Origin: UBA965 sp040396955
Lineage (GTDB): Bacteria > Chloroflexota > Chloroflexia > Chloroflexales > Roseiflexaceae
Direction of reading: 5' to 3'
DNA: 64,000 nt
Assembly (NCBI GenBank): GCA_040396955.1
Contig: JBBAWX010000002.1
Coordinates: forward strand, 62,001 to 126,000
Shown here in pieces: positions 42,538-50,278 of the stretch; the first letter of the stretch is position 1, and each line of letters begins with the position of its first letter. Made by a program: the position numbers and the translations under genes. Under the pieces are notes generated by a model. The model did no database searches, had not been told where the DNA came from, and saw nothing but the letters and a program-made list of their open reading frames with translations.

Positions 42538-43153
42538 GTTCATCATTGGCCTGACCGGCAACATTGCCTGTGGCAAAAGCACGGTGCTCAACGAACTCCA
42601 GCGTCTCGGCGCACAGGTCATTGACGCCGACGCCGTCACCCGTAGCCTGCAACAACCCGGGCAACCGGTGTTGCAGGCCATTGTGGCACATTTCGGCACG
42701 CACATTCTCAACGCAGACGGCACACTTGACCGTGCGACACTGGGGCGCATCGTCTTTGCCGATACCGAGCAACTGCGACAACTTGAAGCAATCGTCCATC
42801 CTGCGGTACGTGCACACATCCTCCAATGGCTGGCATCACTCCCCAGCGACCGCCCAGTGGTCGGCGTCATCGACGCCATCAAGCTCATCGAAAATGGTTG
42901 GCCGGCGCACTGCCACGAAGTGTGGGTGGTCACGTGCCCGCGTGAATTACAAATCATGCGCCTGATGCAGACCCGCGGGTTGAGTGAATCCGATGCACGA
43001 CTGCGCGTCGACGCTCAAGCACCGCAGTCGGCCAAAATCGCCGTCGCCGACGTGGTCATTGACAATGCAGGGAGCCTCACCGACACCATTGCACAGGTCG
43101 TACACCACTGGCAACGCATTCAGTCACTGCTCGTCATCCGCTCAACGACATAG
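42521..43153 (+). CDS. coaE: Dephospho-CoA kinase
   Basis: A 210-residue P-loop kinase. GLTGNIACGKSTVLNEL near residue 10 binds ATP; QVIDADAVTRSL near 35 and TLGRIVFAD near 80 are substrate-side motifs; VIDAIKLIENGW near 118 is the conserved acidic/lid region, and LMQTRGLSESDARLRVDAQ carries the lid Arg. It phosphorylates the 3'-OH of dephospho-CoA, the last step to CoA. The ATG lies 17 bp inside the amidohydrolase-CYTH frame, so the two are translated together; RBS is weak. Confidence 0.93.
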   Translation: MSINSKFIIGLTGNIACGKSTVLNELQRLGAQVIDADAVTRSLQQPGQPVLQAIVAHFGTHILNADGTLDRATLGRIVFADTEQLRQLEAIVHPAVRAHILQWLASLPSDRPVVGVIDAIKLIENGWPAHCHEVWVVTCPRELQIMRLMQTRGLSESDARLRVDAQAPQSAKIAVADVVIDNAGSLTDTIAQVVHHWQRIQSLLVIRSTT

Positions 43154-43168
43154 GAAAGACAAACCGGT

Positions 43169-43897
43169 ATGCACTTCACGCGCTTTTGGTCCATCGTAGA
43201 GACCAATCACGACATTCAGAATCCAAGTACCCCGTACAAACTCGACAAACTCATCGACACCCTGCAGGTACAGCCTGGTCAGCATGTTCTCGATGTGGGC
43301 TGCGGAAAAGGGTGGTTGCTCACACGTATGGCCGAACGCTGTGGAATTACTGGCACTGGCGTCGAAATCAACCCCTGGTTTGTGCGTGATGCGGTCGCTC
43401 GCACCCAACGAGCCGGTGTCTCTGACACCATCACCATCTACGAATCCGATGCCAAACAATTCACCTACGCCGATCAGCACTACGACGCTGGATTGTGCAT
43501 TGGTGCCACATTTGCACTTGGCGGGTTGGACGCCTGCCTTGCCACACTCCGCCGGAGCGTCAAATCAGGCGGCCTCATTGCCATTGGCGACGTCTTTCGC
43601 TATCACGATCAACTACCGGCCGAGTTGAGTACCATGGGCGATGTCCCCACCCTCGCCGAACTGGTGGAACACATCTGCGGCTCCGCGCCGGCCCTCGGGT
43701 TGTGGGTGGCCAATACCGACGATTGGGACAACTACGAGAGTATGAAATGGCGCGCCGCCCATGCATGGACGACGCGCAATGCGGATGACCCCGAGTTCGC
43801 CGATTTTCAACAACTCGTCGCCAACATGCGAAACGATTATCTCACCAAAGAACGCGCCCACATCGGTTGGGCGATTGTGGTGACAATCAACGAATAG
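43169..43897 (+). CDS. Class I SAM-dependent methyltransferase
   Basis: A 242-residue Rossmann methyltransferase. Motif I VLDVGCGKGWLLTRMA is near residue 40, motif II GVEINPWFV near 65, a YDAGLCIGATFALGG motif IV near 108 and LIAIGDVF near 135. A long C-terminal insertion with LWVANTDDWDNYESMKWR resembles small-molecule methyltransferases; the substrate is unknown. It closes the flavin reductase-to-coaE run and ends in an 11-bp overlap with the convergent GT4 gene. Confidence 0.86.
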   Translation: MHFTRFWSIVETNHDIQNPSTPYKLDKLIDTLQVQPGQHVLDVGCGKGWLLTRMAERCGITGTGVEINPWFVRDAVARTQRAGVSDTITIYESDAKQFTYADQHYDAGLCIGATFALGGLDACLATLRRSVKSGGLIAIGDVFRYHDQLPAELSTMGDVPTLAELVEHICGSAPALGLWVANTDDWDNYESMKWRAAHAWTTRNADDPEFADFQQLVANMRNDYLTKERAHIGWAIVVTINE

Positions 43898-45047
43898 CGG
43901 TGTAGATGTCCACATGCTGCTGAGCGATACGATCCCACCCAAACGTGTCGCTCAACCAGCGTCCATTGCGCGCTAAACGCAACGCCAATTCATGATCATT
44001 TGTAATCCGCTGCATGGCCATTCCCAGGGCTTCGCTGTCGTTGGGTGCAATCAAGAGCACATCTTGGCCGTCGCGCAACTCAGGGAGAGGCGCCTGTGAC
44101 ACACCAGCCGGAGCATGCGTCGTAATGACAGGGATCCCGTGGGTCAAGGCGGCAATCAAGCTACCTCGTCGGTATGAATACCCATCCACAAACGGCAACA
44201 CGATGGCATCGGCAGCCAGCAGATACCCCGATACATCGCTCGGTTCTACGTGCCCGGTCAACACCACCCGTTGATCAAGCCCAGCCGTCACAATGCGTTG
44301 CCGTATGGCCTGCGCATAGGCCTGATCGGCGCTACTTTCACCACTGCCACCAATGAGGGCCAGCTTTGCAGTATCCGGAACATGCGCCAAGGCGTCAAGA
44401 ATCGTTTCAATGCCTTTGGTGTGCGTCAATAATCCGAAGTACGCAAACAACGACTGACCTGGTTGCACCCCAAATTTGTGCCGCCACAATTCACGGTCGT
44501 AGGTGTCGGGAGGTGACACCACCACGTTTGAGCCGATTGGGATAAAGGCCGCTCGTTGCGACCATTGTTCACGCTCCACTTGATGGAAATCAGCTGCGTT
44601 GGTAAGAATGGCGGCATCTGCCTGTTGCAAAATCCGCTTCGTATACCAGGTACGCAACCCTCCCGCCTTCGGGAATAGGTAGGGCGGCAATAAATCGTGG
44701 GCGGTGGTGACCACACGCAACCCGTTGGCACGCTCACGGCGCAGACGACTCGGAAGCGTGTTGATGGCCACCCGCATCTCGTAGGCCCCTGTCTGGTACT
44801 GAATGTGCACAATATCTGGTTGCAAGGTGGCAATTATTTGCCGGATGACCGGAATGCATGCCGAGTTCCAGCGCTCAATACGGGTCGGATAGACGCGCGC
44901 CGCGTCGCGGAACGCCTGACCGCGCGGTCCAGTGATGACAGCCACTTCATGACCCAACAGTGTCAACGCCTGATTCAGTTTGCGCGTATAATCACCGACC
45001 CCACCGGGCATGGGCGGGTATTCGGCCGATATCATGACAATGCGCAT
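43887..45047 (-). CDS. Glycosyltransferase family 4
   Basis: A 386-residue GT-B enzyme. The N-terminal domain has SAEYPPMPGGVGDYTRKLN (glycine-rich loop) and HIQYQTG near 93; the C-terminal domain has FAYFGLLTHTKGIETIL near 205, ALIGGSGES near 230 and a LPFVDGYSYRRGSLIAAL E-x7-E-like region near 283. It transfers a sugar from an NDP donor to a lipid-linked or other acceptor. GAGAGG upstream of ATG gives the start. It follows the prenyl diphosphate synthase, 24 bp apart, on the same strand, so it may act on an isoprenoid carrier. Confidence 0.88.
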   Translation of the reverse strand: MRIVMISAEYPPMPGGVGDYTRKLNQALTLLGHEVAVITGPRGQAFRDAARVYPTRIERWNSACIPVIRQIIATLQPDIVHIQYQTGAYEMRVAINTLPSRLRRERANGLRVVTTAHDLLPPYLFPKAGGLRTWYTKRILQQADAAILTNAADFHQVEREQWSQRAAFIPIGSNVVVSPPDTYDRELWRHKFGVQPGQSLFAYFGLLTHTKGIETILDALAHVPDTAKLALIGGSGESSADQAYAQAIRQRIVTAGLDQRVVLTGHVEPSDVSGYLLAADAIVLPFVDGYSYRRGSLIAALTHGIPVITTHAPAGVSQAPLPELRDGQDVLLIAPNDSEALGMAMQRITNDHELALRLARNGRWLSDTFGWDRIAQQHVDIYTAIR

Positions 45048-45071
45048 CGGGCACCTCTCATCTGTTTACGA

Positions 45072-46088
45072 CTATGATTGACGTCCGAGTAATTGATCCG
45101 CAAGTTGTTGCATTGCCAGCCGGGTCGCCTCATTGCGCACATTCACGCGCGCCAACGCCGCACAGGCCAACTCGTAGTGTGCTTGGGCTTGGGCAGCCAC
45201 CATGGCCCGCGCCCCATACGCATCCATGGCAGTCAATGCCGCTGCCAAACCTGCATCATCACCTGCAGGAGTCGCATACAGGGCGTGTAGTGCGCCATCT
45301 GTGGGCTCTTTGGCCAAGGTGTAGATGACCGGCAGGCTCAATTTTCGCCGCAACAAATCAGCGGCATCCGGTTTGCCAGTCACCGCAGCACTCCCCCAGA
45401 TACCAAGAATGTCGTCTTGCATTTGAAACGAAATCCCCACATGCAGACCAAACTCATACATGGCCTGCGCATCTTGCGCATTCGCACCACCCGCCAATGC
45501 CCCCAGTTCACAGCAAGCCGCCAGTAATACCGCAGTTTTGCGGGTAATCATTGCAACGTATTCTGCTTCACTGACGGCACTGTTGCCTTCAAAACTTATA
45601 TCGAGATATTGACCCTCACAAATAGCCAAGATGGTACGGTCAAAACGCCGAATGATGTCCAACACGCGCCGCGCATCCATGTCGCTGTCTGCTAGACGCT
45701 GCAATGCCATGTGCGCAAGCACAAACATGCCATCACCGGCGTTTATCCCCTGCGCCATCCCCCAAATCGACCACACCGTCTGGCGACCACGCCGCAAATC
45801 GCTGTTGTCTTCGATATCATCATGGATGAGTGAAAAATCGTGAATCAACTGCACTGCTGCCGCAATCGGCATCGCAGCACGCTCGTCACCACCCATGGCT
45901 TCGCAGGCCATGAGCGTCACAATCGGGCGTATCAACTTACCAGGATCTGCGTATTCAACAGTAAAATCACGATTGCGCCAACCAAGATGGTATTCCTGCA
46001 TGGCATAAAACGGGGCGACGCTAGGCACGGAGGTCGGAAATACGGCCTGCATCTCGGCGCGAATGCGTGCACGCACGTCATTGTTCAT
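45072..46088 (-). CDS. Polyprenyl (geranylgeranyl-type) diphosphate synthase
   Basis: A 338-residue class I trans-prenyltransferase. The first Asp-rich motif is in LIHDDIEDNSDLRRGRQTVW near residue 88; the second is DDILGIWG near 220, with a Gly in place of the last Asp, a change also typical of Streptomyces-like homologues. It chains isopentenyl diphosphate onto an allylic primer to give C20 or longer products. ATG at 46088 has GAGGAAC upstream; GTG at 46112 is an alternative. The GT4 gene follows by 24 bp. Product length cannot be read from the sequence with certainty. Confidence 0.87.
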   Translation of the reverse strand: MNNDVRARIRAEMQAVFPTSVPSVAPFYAMQEYHLGWRNRDFTVEYADPGKLIRPIVTLMACEAMGGDERAAMPIAAAVQLIHDFSLIHDDIEDNSDLRRGRQTVWSIWGMAQGINAGDGMFVLAHMALQRLADSDMDARRVLDIIRRFDRTILAICEGQYLDISFEGNSAVSEAEYVAMITRKTAVLLAACCELGALAGGANAQDAQAMYEFGLHVGISFQMQDDILGIWGSAAVTGKPDAADLLRRKLSLPVIYTLAKEPTDGALHALYATPAGDDAGLAAALTAMDAYGARAMVAAQAQAHYELACAALARVNVRNEATRLAMQQLADQLLGRQS

Positions 46089-46191
46089 GGTTGGTTCCTC
46101 GGATACACTCACACATCTGTATGCACTCTATTGTAGTATACGTTCCTGTGTTTGGCGTACATTCTTGTAATTACTTCGTCATACTCACCGG

Positions 46192-46230
46192 TTGTTGCTT
46201 GCGCATTGCTGTAGTACACTAACAGTTAGT
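46192..46230 (+). promoter_or_regulatory. Promoter and operator of the BlaI-type regulator
   Basis: TTGTTG (46192-46197) and TACACT (46215-46220) are 17 bp apart. A dyad ACTAAC-A-GTTAGT (46218-46230) overlaps the -10 and start region. The hexamer TAGTAC stands on both sides of it. Such a place suits autorepression by the BlaI/MecI-type protein encoded 31 bp further on. Confidence 0.6.
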
Positions 46231-46260
46231 ACGATAACGTGTCCAAATCAAGGAGTCCAT

Positions 46261-46680
46261 ATGGCCCCGAACCTACGTTTTCGCTTTAGTCCAGCGAAAG
46301 ATGGTCTTGTCAAAGTGCTTGGGCCACTTGAGACCGAGATCATGCAAGTGGTCTGGAAAGATCAACCGAGCACGGTAAAGAAAGTCCATCGTGCTTTAGC
46401 CCAACAACGAGACATCGCCTATACCACCGTGATGACCACCATGAGTCGTCTCGCTGACAAAGGCGTGTTGCTTCGCCAACGCGATGGTCTGGCATATACG
46501 TACACTCCAGCCCTCAGCGAAGATGATTTCGTCACTCTCGTAGTACAACAAGTACTCAACGGATTGCTGACCGACTACAGCGAAACTGCCGTCGACTACA
46601 TGATCGACTTTCTTGCACGCCATAACCCGCAGGAATTTGCCCGGCTACGGCAGGTCGTCAATAATCACGACGTCGCCTAA
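46261..46680 (+). CDS. BlaI/MecI/CopY-family transcriptional regulator
   Basis: A 139-residue winged-helix repressor. LGPLETEIMQVVWKDQ near residue 20, the recognition helix region DIAYTTVMTTMSRLADKGVL near 53, and a helical C-terminal dimer part. BlaI and MecI are inactivated by cleavage on signal from BlaR1 or MecR1; CopY loses DNA on copper. No sensor peptidase or resistance gene is adjacent, so the targets are unknown. AAGGAG is 6 nt from the ATG at 46261, while longer in-frame starts overlap the promoter. Confidence 0.88.
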   Translation: MAPNLRFRFSPAKDGLVKVLGPLETEIMQVVWKDQPSTVKKVHRALAQQRDIAYTTVMTTMSRLADKGVLLRQRDGLAYTYTPALSEDDFVTLVVQQVLNGLLTDYSETAVDYMIDFLARHNPQEFARLRQVVNNHDVA

Positions 46681-46699
46681 TCCGCACCTTCTTGCCTGG

Positions 46700-46738
46700 C
46701 ACATGAGCGGGTACCCCGATGGGGTACCCGCTCATGTG
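46700..46738. terminator. Strong hairpin between BlaI-type gene and rimO
   Basis: A perfect 18-bp stem (46700-46717, 46721-46738) with a 3-nt GAT loop. It lies 19 bp past the regulator stop and touches the rimO stop codon. T-runs are short on both strands, but the stem alone is very stable, so bidirectional termination is likely. Confidence 0.78.
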
Positions 46739-46739
46739 G

Positions 46740-48116
46740 TTATTTCGTTACATTCCCCCACAGGTCGTATTCGGTGGTCTGCGTTACTTTGACCCGCCGA
46801 ATCGTACCAATCTCTCCTTTGCCCCAAGCAAAGACTTGCCCATCGACCTCCGGGGCATCCCGGAACGACCGCCCGACCAACAGTGGTTGACCCGAGTCAT
46901 CACTGCCGACCCCTTCTACCAACATGTCAATGGTCCGACCACGCCACGACCGATTCTTGGCCTGCGAAACAGCCTGCTGGAGTTGCATGACGGTGTGCCA
47001 ACGCCGTTCAATCTGCTTGGCGGGCACTTTATCGGGCAATGTGGCGGCATGAGTGCCTGGTTCGTCGCTATACCGAAACACGCCGACTCGGTCAAGCTTC
47101 ATCTCTTCCAAAAACGCACACAACGCTTCGAACTCCGCTTTCGTCTCACCAGGAAACCCAACAATGAACGTTGAGCGGATGGCAATATCGGGCATGGCAG
47201 CGCGCAGATTCCGGATGATTTCCTTGGTGCGTTCGATGTCAGGAGGGCGACGCATACGCTTCAACATGTCGGGATGCGCATGCTGAAGTGGCATGTCGAG
47301 GTATGGGAGTACTTGCGGATGTTTGGCCATGGTCGCAATCAGGCGATCATTGATCCCGTGCGGATAGGCGTACATCAGACGAATCCAACGATCGGTGGGC
47401 ACAACTTCACACAATTGCTCGAGCAAATCGGCGAGCCCATCGGTCACCTTCAAATCACGACCATAATCGGTCAGGTGTTGTGCGACCAAAACGATTTCTT
47501 TGACGCCCCGAGCCACAAGCTGTTTGGCCTCCGCCAAAATCCCCACAGGGCGCTTTGAGCGCATATCTCCCTTAAATGAGGGAATCGTACAAAACGCACA
47601 ACGCAGGTTACATCCATCGGAGATTTTCAGGTACGCCGATGGCCCACTCTGCGAGCGTTGAATGGCCGACGTCCGCCAGTCGGCGTATTCTCCGGGCACG
47701 GCCAGATCTACTGCCGTGGGATCGGCGGCCACCAAGTCAATGAGCGGGGCGTTGATTTTTTTCGCGGCTGGTGCTGGAGCTGCCTCACCGATTAATTCAC
47801 CGATGCGCATCCACTCCCGAGTACCCAAGATGGCATCCACTCCGACCACCGCTTTGACTTCGTCGCTGTGGCTTTCAGCCATGCACCCAGCCGCAATGAG
47901 CTTTTGGCCTGCGTGCTTACGCCCGCCCATGTCACCGAGCACCTCAAGAGTTTCTTGGCGTGCTGATGCAATAAAACTACACGTGTTGACAATTACTACA
48001 TCCGCACTCTCGGCATCGACCACCAACTGGTGCCCTTGGGCCTGCAAAATCCCGGTCATGCCTTCGCTGTCAACCGCGTTTTTGGGGCACCCGAGGGTGA
48101 TGACGTGTACCTTCAT
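46740..48116 (-). CDS. rimO: Ribosomal protein S12 methylthiotransferase
   Basis: A 458-residue radical SAM methylthiotransferase. The UPF0004 N-terminal domain has Cys in TLGCPKNAVDSE, NTCSFI and AGCMAE for the auxiliary cluster; the radical SAM motif is DGCNLRCAFCTIP (C-x3-C-x2-C) near residue 170; a TRAM-type domain ends the protein. HGINDRLIATM and FIVGFPGET match RimO more than MiaB. It adds a methylthio group to Asp of ribosomal protein S12. ATG has AAAAGGG about 9 nt upstream. It follows yajQ by 26 bp. Confidence 0.95.
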   Translation of the reverse strand: MKVHVITLGCPKNAVDSEGMTGILQAQGHQLVVDAESADVVIVNTCSFIASARQETLEVLGDMGGRKHAGQKLIAAGCMAESHSDEVKAVVGVDAILGTREWMRIGELIGEAAPAPAAKKINAPLIDLVAADPTAVDLAVPGEYADWRTSAIQRSQSGPSAYLKISDGCNLRCAFCTIPSFKGDMRSKRPVGILAEAKQLVARGVKEIVLVAQHLTDYGRDLKVTDGLADLLEQLCEVVPTDRWIRLMYAYPHGINDRLIATMAKHPQVLPYLDMPLQHAHPDMLKRMRRPPDIERTKEIIRNLRAAMPDIAIRSTFIVGFPGETKAEFEALCAFLEEMKLDRVGVFRYSDEPGTHAATLPDKVPAKQIERRWHTVMQLQQAVSQAKNRSWRGRTIDMLVEGVGSDDSGQPLLVGRSFRDAPEVDGQVFAWGKGEIGTIRRVKVTQTTEYDLWGNVTK

Positions 48117-48142
48117 ATGTCGTTCTTCCCTTTTACTTTCGG

Positions 48143-48640
48143 CTATCGGTAATTGGTAAATTGCAGTGCGACCGGGAATTCATCTTCACGCTCACGGAGC
48201 AATTTGATGACGGCCTGCAGTTCGTCGCGGCTTTTGCTACCAACCCGCACCGCATCGCCCTGAATCCGCCCCTGTACTTTGGGAAAGTGTTCCTTTAGTA
48301 GCCGCTGAATCTTTTTGGCGATCTCATCCGACAACCCTTGTTGCAATGTAATAACCTGCTTCACGCGACCGCCCGCTACTGTTTCAGCAGCACCAAACTT
48401 GAACACTTTGATGGACAAATTGCGGCGCAACGCCTTGCTCTGGAGTAAATCTGTGATTGCCGAAAGGTGCATCTCCGATTCTGTGGTAATCGTGATGTCT
48501 TTTTCATTCAGCGTAATTTCACTCTTTGAGTCTTTGAGGTCGTAGCGGGTCCCCACTTCACGACGGGTCTGATCGACGGCGTTGACCAGCTCTTGACGGT
48601 CAAATTCAGAGACAATATCAAAACTACTCTCTGCTGGCAT
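48143..48640 (-). CDS. YajQ-family nucleotide-binding protein
   Basis: A 165-residue member of the YajQ/DUF520 family. SFDIVSEFDRQELVNAVDQ near residue 5, GTRYDLKDSKSEI near 30 and the C-terminal SRDELQAVIKLLR region are conserved. It has two ferredoxin-like halves and binds GTP and, in some species, cyclic di-GMP or tRNA. The start is ATG at 48640, with AAGGGAG about 8 nt before; a longer frame to 48664 runs close to the upstream hairpin. The gene is in a unit with rimO. Confidence 0.92.
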   Translation of the reverse strand: MPAESSFDIVSEFDRQELVNAVDQTRREVGTRYDLKDSKSEITLNEKDITITTESEMHLSAITDLLQSKALRRNLSIKVFKFGAAETVAGGRVKQVITLQQGLSDEIAKKIQRLLKEHFPKVQGRIQGDAVRVGSKSRDELQAVIKLLREREDEFPVALQFTNYR

Positions 48641-48660
48641 CCACGTTCTCCCTTCACACG

Positions 48661-48691
48661 ACAACGCGGGGGTGTGCGCACCCCGCGTTGT
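48661..48691 (-). terminator. Hairpin between rodZ-like gene and yajQ
   Basis: An 11-bp stem (48661-48671, 48681-48691) with a 9-nt loop lies 35 bp past the rodZ-like stop and 20 bp before the yajQ ATG. No T-run follows on the minus strand, so it may attenuate rather than stop transcription. Confidence 0.55.
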
Positions 48692-48726
48692 GTTGCACGA
48701 ATCATGCTATCTTCACCACACACCGC

Positions 48727-49524
48727 TTATGATGGTGGCCAACTAAACGACACCACATCACCCGGCTTGTCACTCAAGCGTTGCTCAACGCCATTGACAT
48801 TGACCGTGACCACATAGGCATTCCCGGCTCGTATCCAGACATCTCGCTGAGCCGTGTAGCGCAACGACTCACCGGGCTTCAAAATCTTTTGGAAGACCGA
48901 CTTGTTGTCCACTTTGACGTGCAACCAAGAGCCCGGATTTTGACCTGAATCAACTTGAATGGTAAGCACGATGGGCGCTTCTGGCGTCACGGTAATCGCC
49001 GGTGTTGCCGTGGCAATCACCGCAGCATCCGGTGCCGCGGTTGCTTCTGGCACAGTCGTTGCATCAGCCGGCATCGGGGTCGGCACTTGGACCTCAATGG
49101 TTGGGGTGGCATCAGCAGTCGTGGCGACCGACGGGGCAGGCGCCAAATCAAGATAATCGATGGCTCGGAGCACCAAATACCCCAAGCCGGCAATCGTCAA
49201 CACCACAAATAGCACACCAAAAAAATTGGGCAACATCGCTCCACGAATTTGTGGCGGAGCCACTGCTGGCTTCAACACGATGGGCTCAGTACGCCCACGC
49301 TCGTAGCGATATAATTGGATGAGCTCTTCAACGGGAATTTTGAGGTAGAGCGCATAATTACGGATAAACCCACGCGCATAGACATCGCCTGGAAGATATT
49401 TGTAGTCGCCTTCTTCGAGCGCCACCAAATACCGCTGGAGAATCCGTGTTTCTGCTGCTGCCTGTGCCAAGCTGATTCCTTGGGATTCACGAGCAGCCCG
49501 CAAACGATCGCCTAACTCACTCAT
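48727..49524 (-). CDS. RodZ-like protein: HTH, membrane segment, DUF4115
   Basis: A 265-residue protein. Residues 1-68 are a Cro/CI-type helix-turn-helix (RLRAARESQGISLAQAAAETRI, then YLPGDVYARGFIRNYALYL), as in RodZ. A membrane helix lies at about 97-120. A Thr/Pro/Ala-rich linker leads to a C-terminal DUF4115 beta domain at about 190-262 (SGQNPGSWLHVKVD). RodZ binds MreB and sets rod shape in many bacteria; in Chloroflexota such proteins occur widely. The start ATG has only weak SD (GAAG). dcd ends 131 bp upstream. Confidence 0.85.
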   Translation of the reverse strand: MSELGDRLRAARESQGISLAQAAAETRILQRYLVALEEGDYKYLPGDVYARGFIRNYALYLKIPVEELIQLYRYERGRTEPIVLKPAVAPPQIRGAMLPNFFGVLFVVLTIAGLGYLVLRAIDYLDLAPAPSVATTADATPTIEVQVPTPMPADATTVPEATAAPDAAVIATATPAITVTPEAPIVLTIQVDSGQNPGSWLHVKVDNKSVFQKILKPGESLRYTAQRDVWIRAGNAYVVTVNVNGVEQRLSDKPGDVVSFSWPPS

Positions 49525-49655
49525 TGCGCTTCAACTTTCACGAACAATACCCGACCTTCACCAAGACAGACCGGTATTGCGTTGATTTGTGTTCACTGCC
49601 ATTATAAACGATTCATTTCGCATCGGCAACGCTGGGAACAAGACACACTCCCCAC

Positions 49656-50237
49656 TTAGGGTTGTTTTTTGGTCATTCCCTCAACACGGGGCAACACAAT
49701 ACCGCGTTGACCCATGTATTTCCCCGATTTATCACGGTAGGATGTCTCACAATCTTCATCTCCTTGGAAGAAGAGACATTGCGCAATACCCTCATTTGCA
49801 TAGATTTTGGCTGGCAACGGCGTCGAATTGCTAATCTCAATCGTCCATTGCCCTTCCCACCCTGGCTCACCAGGAGTCACATTCACAATAATGCCGGCAC
49901 GTGCATACGTCGATTTCCCAATCACCAGCACCAGCACATTGTCGGGAATACGAAAATACTCGAGTGAGTGACACAGCGCATAACTGTTGGGGGGGATGAT
50001 ACATACATCTCCCTTGAAGTGTTGGAAGATGCGCTCATCAATTGCCTTCGGATCAACTACCGTGTTGTAGGGGCTAGTACTGAAGATTTTGAATTCATCA
50101 GACACACGCATGTCGTACCCGTACGAAGAGAGCCCATACGAAATCACGCCACCACGCTGTTGTTTGTCAACAAATGGCTCAATCATGCCATGATCTTCTG
50201 CCATCCGGCGAATCCAGCGGTCAGATTTTATTGACAT
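49656..50237 (-). CDS. dcd: dCTP deaminase
   Basis: A 193-residue trimeric dUTPase-fold enzyme. SSYGYDMRVSDEFKIF near residue 37, GKSTYARAGIIVNVTPGEPGWEGQWT near 105 and NEGIAQCLFF near 148 carry the family residues, including the Glu in EGQWTIEI. It deaminates dCTP to dUTP, or in the bifunctional form directly to dUMP; the sequence here fits the plain or bifunctional kind and cannot be split by eye. ATG at 50237 has AAAGGGAAGG upstream. It follows the P-type ATPase gene by 41 bp. Confidence 0.92.
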   Translation of the reverse strand: MSIKSDRWIRRMAEDHGMIEPFVDKQQRGGVISYGLSSYGYDMRVSDEFKIFSTSPYNTVVDPKAIDERIFQHFKGDVCIIPPNSYALCHSLEYFRIPDNVLVLVIGKSTYARAGIIVNVTPGEPGWEGQWTIEISNSTPLPAKIYANEGIAQCLFFQGDEDCETSYRDKSGKYMGQRGIVLPRVEGMTKKQP

Positions 50238-50278
50238 TGCCTTCCCTTTCACGCTCATCACTGGCCTACCAGCACAAC

